In this document: positions 1 through 6,910 of the stretch, in pieces | Position numbering within the stretch: the stretch's first letter is position 1 | Layout: each line of letters starts with the position of its first letter | NCBI GenBank assembly: GCA_046727895.1 | Contig: JBKPDM010000596.1 | Coordinates: 1-29,506, forward strand | DNA: 29,506 nt | Origin: DATAOG01 sp046727895 | GTDB lineage: Bacteria > Pseudomonadota > Alphaproteobacteria > Geminicoccales > Geminicoccaceae | Direction of reading: 5' to 3' | The notes under the pieces: model-generated | The model's input: only the letters and a program-made list of their open reading frames with translations | What the model was told of the DNA's origin: nothing | Database searches by the model: none | Program-made: the position numbers and the translations under genes

Positions 1-207
1 GAACAGCGCCGGTCCGAAGGCAATCTGATAGCTGCCCGAGGGGTGCGGGCCGATCGGCTGGTCGTGCCAGCGTCCGAGCTGGACTGCGAAGCGGCCGGCG
101 ATCGCCTCGCGCAGCTGCTCGGCCAGCGGCCTGGTGCGCGAATCGTAGTAGACGTGCGCGTGATAGCCGGTGATTGCGCCGGCGGGCTCCTGGGGCACCA
201 GGACCAT
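1..207 (-). CDS. DOPA 4,5-dioxygenase-like protein, 5' part only
   Basis: The gene starts at ATG 207 on the minus strand and runs off the left edge in frame, leaving 69 codons. A GGGGAG ribosome site lies 8 bases before the ATG. The N-terminus reads YHAHVYYD near residue 14, then an Arg/Leu-rich helix, then a GRWHDQPIGPHPSG segment. From memory this is the pattern of the small DOPA 4,5-dioxygenase-like family, in which these histidines are candidate metal ligands for extradiol ring cleavage. Substrate in bacteria is usually unknown. It is divergent from the methyltransferase beginning at 301. The C-terminal half is outside the window, so activity cannot be judged. Confidence 0.75.
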   Translation of the reverse strand, partial: MVLVPQEPAGAITGYHAHVYYDSRTRPLAEQLREAIAGRFAVQLGRWHDQPIGPHPSGSYQIAFGPALF

Positions 208-300
208 GGCGACAGCTCCCCTCGATGATCCAACCGCGGCACTTCCGGCCGGCCGCCCGATCGAATACCCTCGCGCGCCACAATAGCAGGATTTTTGGCG

Positions 301-1137
301 ATGGCACCCGGCACCGAGCACGCCGTCGGACGATACTACGGGCGGACGGGGCTCGCGGAGCGGCTGCTCGCGGCCCTGCGGGCGGCCGGCAAGGACCACG
401 ATGCGCTCGTGCCGGACGATCTGGCGCCGGTCGAGGAGTTCCACGTACGCGGCCGGGAGGCGACCGCCGAGCTGGCCGAGCTGACCGAGCTGCACCCGGC
501 GCTCGAGGTTCTCGACATCGGCTGCGGGATCGGCGGGCCGGCCCGCTATCTGGCACGGCGCTTCGGCTGCCGGGTCACCGGCATCGATCTGACCGCGGAA
601 TTCGTTCGCACCGCGACGCTGCTCGCCGAGCGGGTCGGGCTCACCGAGCGGGTGAGCTTTCGGACAGCGGACGCGCTCGACCTGCCGTTCGACGGCGCGA
701 GCTTCGATCTCGTCTGGACGCAGCATGCTTCGATGAACATCGCCGACCGGCCGCGGCTCTACGGAGAGATGGCCCGCGTGCTGCGCGCGGGCGGCCGGCT
801 GGTCGCCTACGACATCGTTGCCGGCTCGGGTGAGGCGTTGCATTTCCCCGTGCCCTGGGCGGACACGTCGGAGATCAGCCATCTGGTCACGGCCGAGGCC
901 ATGCGCCGCCTGCTCGAGGCCGAGGGCTTCACGGTCCAGATCTGGCGCGACGTCACTTCGCAAGGGCGCGAGTGGACGCGCGCCCGCGCCGAGCAGCTGG
1001 CGACCGCCGAGCCCGGTCCGCTCGGCCCGCAGCTCAACATGGGGCCCGACTGGCGCGCCAAGATCGGCAATCTCGCCCGCAACCTCGCCGAAGGCCGGAT
1101 CGGCCTGGTCCAGGCCGTCCTCGACAAGCCGGGCTGA
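301..1137 (+). CDS. SAM-dependent class I methyltransferase
   Basis: The protein is 278 aa and cytosolic, with no signal peptide or membrane segment. SAM-binding motif I is clear: VLDIGCGIGGPARYLARRF near residues 70-88, followed by VTGIDL (motif post-I, acidic residue after beta2) and an ALDLPFDGASFDLVW segment. This belongs to the UbiE/sarcosine-dimethylglycine methyltransferase-like group; the acceptor cannot be told from sequence. I chose ATG 301, 10 bases after an AGCAGG ribosome site; a TTG at 295 is also in frame but too close to it. It is divergent from the dioxygenase-like gene. Nothing downstream suggests a pathway. Confidence 0.8.
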   Translation: MAPGTEHAVGRYYGRTGLAERLLAALRAAGKDHDALVPDDLAPVEEFHVRGREATAELAELTELHPALEVLDIGCGIGGPARYLARRFGCRVTGIDLTAEFVRTATLLAERVGLTERVSFRTADALDLPFDGASFDLVWTQHASMNIADRPRLYGEMARVLRAGGRLVAYDIVAGSGEALHFPVPWADTSEISHLVTAEAMRRLLEAEGFTVQIWRDVTSQGREWTRARAEQLATAEPGPLGPQLNMGPDWRAKIGNLARNLAEGRIGLVQAVLDKPG

Positions 1138-1286
1138 GCCGCGCAGCGGCCGCCGACGCCGCAAGGTCGACCGGTCGGAAGAGCCATCTCGGCATCGTGA
1201 TTGGTTGCGGGCTGACCGGCGTGGCCCGAGATGCCATCCGTGTGCGACGCGGCATGACCTTGGCTGCGGCAGCCCGGAGAACGAGG

Positions 1287-1469
1287 ATGAGGATACTGGC
1301 CAAAGCGCATCCGGTCGCATTCCTGCAGGGTCTGCTGGTCGTGGCCTTCGCCTTGCTCCTCGCAATCGCCGTCGATGCCCGGTCGGCTAGCGCCGGCGGC
1401 GTCGATCAAGGCCGGTCTCGCCGGCTGATCCGTCCGCCGCGCTCGCGCGTATCTACAACGCCTCCCTGA
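1287..1469 (+). CDS. Possible small secreted/membrane protein (60 aa)
   Basis: This is a weak candidate. ATG 1287 follows an ACGAGG sequence immediately, which is too close for an ideal ribosome site. Residues 1-36 look like a signal peptide or single membrane segment: MRILAKAH, then a hydrophobic run LQGLLVVAFALLLAIAV, then a SASA-G possible cleavage site. The remainder is Arg-rich and featureless. The stop at 1469 lies 6 bases before a strong terminator palindrome, which slightly favours a real transcript end here. It could equally be chance coding in GC-rich DNA or the start of a broken gene. Confidence 0.3.
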   Translation: MRILAKAHPVAFLQGLLVVAFALLLAIAVDARSASAGGVDQGRSRRLIRPPRSRVSTTPP

Positions 1470-1475
1470 AATCTT

Positions 1476-1504
1476 GGCCGCCGGGCGCCCGGCGGCCCTT
1501 TCTT
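1476..1504 (+). terminator. Palindromic terminator before the copper block
   Basis: Positions 1476-1497 are a perfect 22-base GC-only palindrome, followed by CTTTCTT. A stem of up to 9 bp with a small loop can form. The T-run is short and interrupted, but this GC-hairpin form is common in GC-rich alphaproteobacteria. It separates the methyltransferase side from the copA promoter 20 bases downstream. Confidence 0.65.
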
Positions 1505-1516
1505 GTCATCGGTGGC

Positions 1517-1547
1517 TTGACCTTCCAGCGACTGGAAGGCCCATCTC
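1517..1547 (+). promoter_or_regulatory. CueR-type operator/promoter of copA
   Basis: A -35 TTGACC (1517-1522) overlaps the left arm of an inverted repeat, CCTTCCAG (1521-1528), CGA, CTGGAAGG (1532-1539). The -10 would be near 1542-1548 (weak, CATCTC), giving a long 19-20 bp spacer. A long spacer with a CCTTCC-N7-GGAAGG dyad inside is the hallmark of MerR-family copper promoters; the E. coli copA promoter has the same TTGACCTTCC...GGAAGG arrangement. A CueR-type regulator is encoded at 6479-6880, supporting Cu(I)-induced transcription of copA. Confidence 0.88.
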
Positions 1548-1581
1548 CCGGTCGTGCCGTACCGAACGGAGCCCGGGAACC

Positions 1582-3753
1582 ATGGCCGAGGCGCAGACCC
1601 TCGCTCGCGATGATTGGGACCGACGCGCGACCCCCGATGACCGCACGATCTACACCTGCCCGATGCACCCCGAGATCGAGCAGCCGGGCCCAGGCGACTG
1701 CCCGATCTGCGGCATGGCGCTCGAGCCGAAGACCGTTTCGATCGAGGAGGGGCCGAGCGCCGAATATCTCGACATGCGCCGTCGATTCTGGATCAGCGCG
1801 GTGCTGGCGGCGCCGCTGCTGATCTGGGTGATGGGCGATCACCTGCTCGGGCTCGGCCACACGATCCCGCGCCAGCTGGCGCATTGGCTGCAGCTCGCGC
1901 TCGCGACGCCGGTCGTGCTCTGGGCCGGCTCGCCCGTGTTCAGGCGCTTCGTCGCGTCGTTGCGCCGGATGAGCCCGAACATGTGGACCCTGATCGGGCT
2001 CGGCACGGGTGCGGCCTACCTCTACAGCGTGGTCGCGACCCTCGCGCCCGGTATCTTCCCGGCCGCATTCCGCGGCCCCGAGGGCCAGGTCGACGTCTAT
2101 TTCGAGGCGGCGGCGGTGATCATTGCGCTGGTGCTGCTCGGACAGGTGCTCGAGATCCGCGCCCGCGAGCGCACCTCGGGCGCGATCAAGGCGCTGCTCG
2201 GTCTCGCGCCCAAGACCGCACGGCGCGTGCGCGACGACGGCTCGGACGAGGAGGTGCCGGTCGAGCAGGTGCAGGTCGGCGATCGGCTGCGGGTGCGGCC
2301 GGGCGACAAGATCCCGGTCGACGGCGAGGTGCTCGAGGGCCGCAGCACGGTCGATGAATCGATGCTGACCGGGGAGCCGTTGCCGGTTGAGAAGACCAAG
2401 GGTGATCGGGTCAGCGGCGGCACGATCAATCAATCGGGCGGCTTCGTGCTCCGCGCCGAGCGCGTCGGCAGCGAGACCATGCTCGCCCAGATCGTCCAGA
2501 TGGTCGCCGATGCTCAGCGCTCGCGCGCGCCGATCCAGAGCCTGGTCGACGTGGTGGCGAGCTGGTTCGTGCCGGCGGTGGTCGCGGTCGCGATCCTTGC
2601 CTTCATCGCCTGGACGATCTTCGGCCCGCCGCCGGCCATGGCCTACGCCCTGGTCGCGGCCGTGTCGGTGCTGATCATCGCCTGCCCCTGCGCGCTCGGC
2701 CTCGCGACGCCGATGTCGATCATGGTCGGCACCGGGCGCGGCGCCCAGGCGGGCGTGCTGATCAAGAACGCCGAGGCGCTCGAGCGCTTCGCCAAGGTCG
2801 ACACGCTGGTGGTCGACAAGACCGGCACCTTGACCCTGGGCAAACCGAAGGTGACCACGCTCGTGCCGGCCGAGGGCATCGACGAGAACGATCTTCTCAT
2901 GCTTGCCGCCAGCCTGGAGCGGGCGAGCGAGCATCCGCTCGCGGCCGCGATCGTCGATGCGGCTACGGCGCGTGGTCTCGAATTGGTGGAGGCGAGCGAC
3001 TTCGACTCGATCACCGGCGAGGGCGTGCACGGCCGGGTCGACGGGCGCGAGGTCGCCCTCGGCAATCAGCGGCTCATGGAGAGCCTGCAGGTCGATCCTG
3101 GCGCGCTGGTCGAGCGGGCCGAGAAGCAGCGAGCTGAGGGCGAGACCGTGATGTTCGTGGCCGTCGACGGCAGGATGGCGGGCCTGGTCTGCGTCGCCGA
3201 TCCGATCAAGGCGACCACCCCCGGTGCGCTCGCGGCCCTCCGTGAAGAAGGCCTGCGCATCGTCATGTTGACCGGCGACAACCGGACCACAGCCGAAGCG
3301 GTGGCGAAGAAGGTCGGGATCGACGAGATCCAGGCCGAGGTCCTGCCGGAACGCAAGAACGAGGTGGTCAGGCGGCTCCGCGAGGAAGGCAAGGTCGTGG
3401 CCATGGCGGGCGACGGCATCAACGATGCTCCCGCGCTCGCCCAGGCCGACATCGGCATCGCGATGGGCACCGGCGCTGACGTCGCCATGGAGAGCGCCGG
3501 CATCACGCTCGTCAAGGGCGATCTCACCGGGCTCGTGCGCGCGCGCCGGCTGTCCGAAGCGACCATGCGCAACATCAGGCAGAACCTGTTCTTCGCGTTT
3601 GTCTACAACGCGCTTGGCGTGCCGATCGCGGCCGGCGTGCTCTATCCGTTCATCGGGCTGCTGCTCAGTCCGATCATCGCGGCGGCGGCGATGAGCCTGT
3701 CCTCGGTCTCGGTGATCGGCAACGCGCTGCGCCTGCGCACGGTCAAGCTTTGA
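1582..3753 (+). CDS. copA: Copper-translocating P1B-1-type ATPase
   Basis: This 723-aa inner-membrane pump exports Cu(I) using ATP. In place of a CxxC HMA domain the N-terminus has a heavy-metal-binding segment with C26, H29, C40 and C43 (YTCPMHPEI...DCPICGMAL). Then come the first membrane helices, an actuator domain with TGEP, the CPC motif (C368-C370) in a membrane helix, phosphorylation Asp412 in DKTGTLT, the nucleotide-domain SEHPLAAAIV motif, and GDGINDAPAL. The last two helices carry YN and MSLSS, the P1B-1 Cu(I) signature. ATG 1582 is chosen 10 bases after CGGAG; the same frame stays open upstream through the terminator and promoter, which cannot be coding. It is driven by the CueR-type promoter at 1517. 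Confidence 0.95.
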   Translation: MAEAQTLARDDWDRRATPDDRTIYTCPMHPEIEQPGPGDCPICGMALEPKTVSIEEGPSAEYLDMRRRFWISAVLAAPLLIWVMGDHLLGLGHTIPRQLAHWLQLALATPVVLWAGSPVFRRFVASLRRMSPNMWTLIGLGTGAAYLYSVVATLAPGIFPAAFRGPEGQVDVYFEAAAVIIALVLLGQVLEIRARERTSGAIKALLGLAPKTARRVRDDGSDEEVPVEQVQVGDRLRVRPGDKIPVDGEVLEGRSTVDESMLTGEPLPVEKTKGDRVSGGTINQSGGFVLRAERVGSETMLAQIVQMVADAQRSRAPIQSLVDVVASWFVPAVVAVAILAFIAWTIFGPPPAMAYALVAAVSVLIIACPCALGLATPMSIMVGTGRGAQAGVLIKNAEALERFAKVDTLVVDKTGTLTLGKPKVTTLVPAEGIDENDLLMLAASLERASEHPLAAAIVDAATARGLELVEASDFDSITGEGVHGRVDGREVALGNQRLMESLQVDPGALVERAEKQRAEGETVMFVAVDGRMAGLVCVADPIKATTPGALAALREEGLRIVMLTGDNRTTAEAVAKKVGIDEIQAEVLPERKNEVVRRLREEGKVVAMAGDGINDAPALAQADIGIAMGTGADVAMESAGITLVKGDLTGLVRARRLSEATMRNIRQNLFFAFVYNALGVPIAAGVLYPFIGLLLSPIIAAAAMSLSSVSVIGNALRLRTVKL

Positions 3754-3778
3754 TGCGGATCAATGCGGTCCCGGGAAC

Positions 3779-3795
3779 CGGACATAGTCTGTCCG
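3779..3795. promoter_or_regulatory. Small inverted repeat between copA and the Met-rich gene
   Basis: CGGACA, five bases, TGTCCG can form a 6-bp hairpin in the 69-base gap between copA and the next gene. There is no T-run, so it is not a normal terminator. It could be an mRNA processing or stability element or a protein site; function unknown. Confidence 0.3.
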
Positions 3796-3822
3796 CCCGG
3801 ATCAAATCCAGGGAGTGGGGTC

Positions 3823-4491
3823 ATGACCAAGATGCAAACAATGGTCGCGAGCCTGGCGGCGGCGCTTATGATCGGCGCGACGGGCCTGGCGACCGCCGAG
3901 GCGCATGGCGGGGACGAGGGCCCTGGCTACGGCATGGGTCCCGGCATGATGGGGCCGGGCTACTACGGTATGGGTCCCGGCATGATGGGCCCCGGCTATG
4001 GGATGGGGCCGGGCTACGGGACGGGCCCTGGACAGCAACAATGGGGCCCCGGCTATGGGATGGGTCCCGGCTATGGAATGGGTCCCGGACAGCAACAATG
4101 GCGGATGGGCCCTGGCATGATGGGCCGGGGCTACTACGGCATGGGGCCTGGTACGATGGGTCCCGGTTATGGGATGATGGGCCCCGGCTATGGCACCGGC
4201 CCCGGCTATGGCATGGGCCCCGGGATGATGGGGCCGGGCTACGGGATGGGGCCCGGACAACAGCCTTGGGCCGGCCCCCGCGTCACCCCGAGGATGGATC
4301 TGAGCACGGACGACGTCCGGTCGTACTTCGAGGGCCAGCTCGCAGCCGAGGGTAACAAGCGCCTCAAGGTCGGCAAGGTCGAGGCGCTCGACGACAACAC
4401 CATCGAGGCGCAGATCGAGACCGTCGATGGCTCCCTGGTCGCGAGCTACAGGGTCGACCGGCACACGGGCGCGATCGCGCCGGCGGGCTGA
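3823..4491 (+). CDS. Exported Met/Gly-rich repeat protein with C-terminal PepSY-like region
   Basis: The protein is 222 aa. ATG 3823 is preceded by GGGAG and starts a signal peptide (basic MTKMQ, hydrophobic core, cleavage near ATAEA-HGG, residue 26). Residues about 34-148 are an imperfect repeat of GYGMGPGMMGPG-type units, interrupted by GPGQQQW segments. About 65 C-terminal residues (MDLSTDDVRSYFEGQL onward) resemble a PepSY-type fold: acidic helix, two strands, ending in a YRVDRHTGAI pattern. Methionine-rich exported proteins next to copper ATPases commonly bind Cu(I) through thioethers, so periplasmic copper buffering or delivery is a fair inference. It lies 69 bases after copA and is probably co-transcribed. 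I know no named family for the whole protein. Confidence 0.8.
   Translation: MTKMQTMVASLAAALMIGATGLATAEAHGGDEGPGYGMGPGMMGPGYYGMGPGMMGPGYGMGPGYGTGPGQQQWGPGYGMGPGYGMGPGQQQWRMGPGMMGRGYYGMGPGTMGPGYGMMGPGYGTGPGYGMGPGMMGPGYGMGPGQQPWAGPRVTPRMDLSTDDVRSYFEGQLAAEGNKRLKVGKVEALDDNTIEAQIETVDGSLVASYRVDRHTGAIAPAG
3924..4266 (+). repeat. Degenerate tandem repeat coding GYGMGPG(MM) units
   Basis: About 340 bases consist of short, imperfect repeats around GGCTATGGGATGGG(T/G)CCC and ATGATGGGCCC, varying mainly at third positions, so the protein repeat is kept while the DNA drifts. Such tracts are prone to slippage and misassembly; copy number may vary between strains. Confidence 0.8.
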
Positions 4492-4504
4492 GCGGATCCC
4501 TGGC

Positions 4505-5098
4505 GTGCGGATCGCATCCAGGCCGGGCCGCGCCTATCCCTGGTACCTTTGGCCGTTCTTCTGGAACCAAAAGCGAAAGTACGGCAAGGTGCTGGACGCC
4601 AGCCTGCTCTGGGCGCGCTCGCCCAGGCTGTTCCTGAGCGTTGCCTTGCTTTACGGCGCGCTCGATCGCAAGGGCTCGCCGCTCGAGCCAGCCCTGCGCT
4701 CGCTGCTGACCGTGCGCGTCTCCCAGATCAACCATTGCCGCTTCTGCGTCGACCTCAACTCGGCGACGCTCTTGCAGCGCGGGATCAGCGAGGCGAAGCT
4801 TTCGGCGCTCGACGACTGGCGCGCCAGCAACCTGTTCAATGTGCGCGAGCGGGTGGCCCTCGACTATGCCGAGGCGATCACGCGCTCGGGCCTCGAGGTC
4901 GACGACGCCCTGACGGCGCGCGTCGAGGAGCACTTCGACCACGACTCGATGATCGAGTTGACTGCGTTGATCGCGTTTCAGAACCTGTCGAGCAAGTTCA
5001 ATGCGGCGCTCGGGGTGCCACCCCAGGGCTTCTGCCGGCTGCCGCCATCCGGCGTGCGGGCCGGTCGGACGCCCCCATCGTTGGAAGGATCAAGGTGA
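4505..5098 (+). CDS. Carboxymuconolactone decarboxylase (AhpD-like) family protein
   Basis: This is a 197-aa soluble protein. The core reads LLTVRVSQINHCRFCVDLNS, with a CxxC at C78/C81 characteristic of the CMD/AhpD fold, where the pair acts in thiol redox chemistry. The AhpD proton-relay His, four residues after the second Cys, is Asn85 here, so AhpD activity is doubtful. Start GTG 4505 is an inference: the frame is open further upstream but would overlap the preceding gene. The stop overlaps the next start (TGATG at 5096-5100), indicating translational coupling within the copper operon. A thiol-redox or stress role alongside copper export is plausible but unproven. Confidence 0.8.
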   Translation: MRIASRPGRAYPWYLWPFFWNQKRKYGKVLDASLLWARSPRLFLSVALLYGALDRKGSPLEPALRSLLTVRVSQINHCRFCVDLNSATLLQRGISEAKLSALDDWRASNLFNVRERVALDYAEAITRSGLEVDDALTARVEEHFDHDSMIELTALIAFQNLSSKFNAALGVPPQGFCRLPPSGVRAGRTPPSLEGSR

Positions 5099-5454
5099 TG
5101 AGCTACGGCTGGCGCACGGCGATCATGATCGGCGGCATGGCGCTTGGTCTGCCCGCGATGGCGCAGGCGCAACAGGGCATGCCCTACTACGGCTACGGCC
5201 CGGGCATGATGTGGGAGGACGGCGGCTGGTTCCACATGCTGTTCGGCTTTCTGATGATGATCCTGTTCCTGGCGATCATCGTCGCTCTGGTCGTGTTCGG
5301 CGTCCGCTGGCTCGGCGGCGCCGAGCACTCGCCCTTCCGGCATCCGCCGGCTGCGGGCCACCGAACCGCACTCGACATCCTCAAGGAGCGGCTCGCCAAG
5401 GGCGAGATCGACGTCGCAGAGTACGAGGAGCGCAAGCGCGCGTTAGGTGAGTGA
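5098..5454 (+). CDS. SHOCT-domain membrane protein
   Basis: The protein is 118 aa. It starts at ATG 5098, overlapping the stop of the CMD-family gene. Residues 1-24 are a signal sequence ending in AMAQAQ. A short Met/Tyr/Gly segment (MPYYGYGPGMMWED) follows, echoing the Met-rich neighbour, then one membrane helix (about residues 44-66). The C-terminal ~30 residues, ALDILKERLAKGEIDVAEYE, are a clear SHOCT motif, a short helical module thought to mediate oligomerisation. Small SHOCT proteins of this layout are frequent in copper/silver resistance clusters. It is the last plus-strand gene of this operon; no terminator is obvious in the 58 bases before the convergent DUF4396 gene. Confidence 0.85.
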   Translation: MSYGWRTAIMIGGMALGLPAMAQAQQGMPYYGYGPGMMWEDGGWFHMLFGFLMMILFLAIIVALVVFGVRWLGGAEHSPFRHPPAAGHRTALDILKERLAKGEIDVAEYEERKRALGE

Positions 5455-5512
5455 GTGGTTCGCAGCACGACTGACCGGGCCCGATGGCGCCGCGACGTCA
5501 TCTGCGGCCCCG

Positions 5513-6246
5513 TTACATCGCTTCCTTAATGCCGCGCCGGATCAGCCACCAGTTGACAGGGTAGGCGGTGCCGAAGCCGGCAAGCATGGCGATCTGCATC
5601 ATGAACCAGAACTCGACCGAGGCAACGTCGAGCGCCGCGCCGAGCAGATGCCTGAAGAGGTAGAAGTTCGCGAAGGCCATGAAGCCGTACATCCCCACCT
5701 GCCATGCGGTGAGCGAGAGCGCATCCGCCTTGATCGCCTCCTTCAGGCCCTGGCCGAGCGAAAGATCGCGCATTGGCGCGATGGTGAAGTACTGGAAGGC
5801 GATGCCGAAGGCGAACGCGAACAGATAGTCCACGACCCAGACCGCGAACATCTTCTCGGGGAACAACCATCCCCAGCCGAACCAGATGGCGACGACCGGG
5901 AAGAAAAACACCAGCCACTCGGCGCAGGCGTCACCAAGCGCGCACCGCTCCCGCAGTGCGCGGCGCCCTTGCCGACCTTGACCGGAAACGGGGTGAGCGC
6001 CTTGTGCGGCATCTCCTCGCCGCGGTTCATGGCGGCGCGCGCCTTCTCGTGCCGCGCGAGGCGCCCGTATCTGAAATAACCCCAGAGCGCCAGCAGGCTC
6101 GCGAATAGTGCCGTGACCGGCCAGACCACGTTCATGATCCACATGTGCTGCGGATGGCGGAGCACGTCGCCGAGGATGGTGAGTGCGCTGAGCGCCCCGA
6201 GCGCAAGCGACACGAGCGCGAGGATATGGAGCCAGTCGGGGATCAA
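5513..6246 (-). pseudogene. DUF4396 membrane protein with one frameshift
   Basis: Two minus-strand frames join into one protein of about 244 aa. The first part, from TTG 6246 (MIPDWLHILALVSLALG) through PFPVKVGKGAAHCGSG, runs into the second, CALGDACAEWLVFFFPVVAIWFGWG to the TAA at 5513. The break lies between 5944 and 5947, where one base appears lost: GG is found where a GGC Gly codon is expected in HCGSG(C)ALGDACAEW. Several hydrophobic helices and the HCGxGCxLGDxxAEW motif match the DUF4396 family as I recall it, a membrane family often found near copper genes. The start is weakly supported (AGGAAG 12 bases upstream). It is either a recent pseudogene or a single-base sequence error. Confidence 0.75.
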
Positions 6247-6366
6247 GGTGCCGCGGTATCTTCCTGCGTGCTCCCGGCCTCGAGCGACGTTTGCAGCTCC
6301 AGGCGGGGGGCGCCGCGCAAAGATTTGCCAGAAGGCCGGGGGGAAGGGGGATTCTGCGCTGCGTCT

Positions 6367-6403
6367 ATGGAAGCCAATGCCCGCGCCCGCCGATTGGTTC
6401 CAT
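6367..6403. promoter_or_regulatory. Inverted repeat between DUF4396 gene and cueR
   Basis: Arms ATGGAAgCCAAT (6367-6378) and ATTGGTTCCAT (6393-6403) are complementary apart from one bulged base, separated by 14 bases. The repeat sits in the 232-base divergent gap. It does not match the CueR dyad, so it may be another operator or an RNA hairpin. Nothing else is clear in this gap apart from a TTGACA at 6433-6438 without a good -10. Confidence 0.4.
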
Positions 6404-6462
6404 CGTGCCTCGCGAGCGAGGCAGCCATGCGCTTGACATCGGCGCCGGCTCGCATCGAGGAG

Positions 6463-6473
6463 AGGAGGTGATC
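6463..6473 (+). promoter_or_regulatory. Perfect Shine-Dalgarno deciding the cueR GTG start
   Basis: AGGAGGTGATC is an 11-base full complement of the 16S 3' end, five bases before GTG 6479. It fixes the start codon and predicts strong translation. Confidence 0.85.
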
Positions 6474-6478
6474 GAGCC

Positions 6479-6880
6479 GTGAACATCGGAGAGGCGGCAG
6501 CGCGTTCGGGCGTGCCGCCGAAGACCATCCGCTACTACGAGGAGATCGGTCTGATTGCGCCGGCGGCCCGGTCCGCCAAAGGCTATCGGGCGTACGGCGA
6601 TGCCGAGGTGCACGTGCTGCGCTTCCTTCAGCGCGCCCGCTCGCTCGGCTTCAGCGTCAAGGAATGCCGCCAGCTTCTGGACCTGTACCGGGATCCTGAT
6701 CGGGCGAGCGCCAACGTCAAGGCCCTGACGCTGCGCCGGATCGCCGAAATCGACCGCAAGCTGGTCGAGCTGGCCGCGATGCGCGCGACGCTGGTCAAGC
6801 TGGCCGAAGCCTGTCGTGGCGATCAGCGGCCCGACTGCCCGATTCTCGAAGACCTGGAGGATCGCCAGGGCCGGCCGTGA
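6479..6880 (+). CDS. cueR: CueR-type Cu(I)-responsive MerR regulator
   Basis: The protein is 133 aa. It starts at GTG 6479 with the MerR winged helix-turn-helix (NIGEAAARSGVPPKTIRYYEEIGLI, then GYRAY), followed by the dimerisation helix. The metal site matches E. coli CueR in spacing and numbering: C112 and C120 in CRGDQRPDC (C-x7-C), and Ser77 in SANVK, the residue associated with selectivity for monovalent Cu/Ag/Au over divalent ions. It should bind the CCTTCC/GGAAGG dyad at 1521-1539 and activate copA by DNA distortion when it holds Cu(I). It is divergent from the broken DUF4396 gene and convergent with rsfS, 30 bases away. Confidence 0.93.
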   Translation: MNIGEAAARSGVPPKTIRYYEEIGLIAPAARSAKGYRAYGDAEVHVLRFLQRARSLGFSVKECRQLLDLYRDPDRASANVKALTLRRIAEIDRKLVELAAMRATLVKLAEACRGDQRPDCPILEDLEDRQGRP

Positions 6881-6910
6881 CCGGTCATGCCGCGTGCAGG
6901 CGAGCGGCGA

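Larger units (their letters stand above)
1138..1581. other. Intergenic region between methyltransferase and copA
   Basis: Apart from the doubtful small ORF at 1287-1469, this 444-base stretch holds the terminator palindrome at 1476-1497 and the CueR-type promoter at 1517-1547. I see nothing else in it. Confidence 0.7.

Noticed and set aside
1453..3030. 525-codon minus-strand open frame opposite copA
   Set aside because: Antisense shadow of copA; His/Arg/Asp-rich with no domain.
3750..4355. Alternative plus-strand frame through the Met/Gly repeat (Asp/Gly/Arg-rich)
   Set aside because: It has no ribosome site or signal peptide, and third-position drift in the repeat preserves the Met/Gly frame instead.
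5936..5958. Programmed ribosomal frameshift in the DUF4396 gene
   Set aside because: No slippery heptamer or downstream structure is present; simple loss of one base is more likely.
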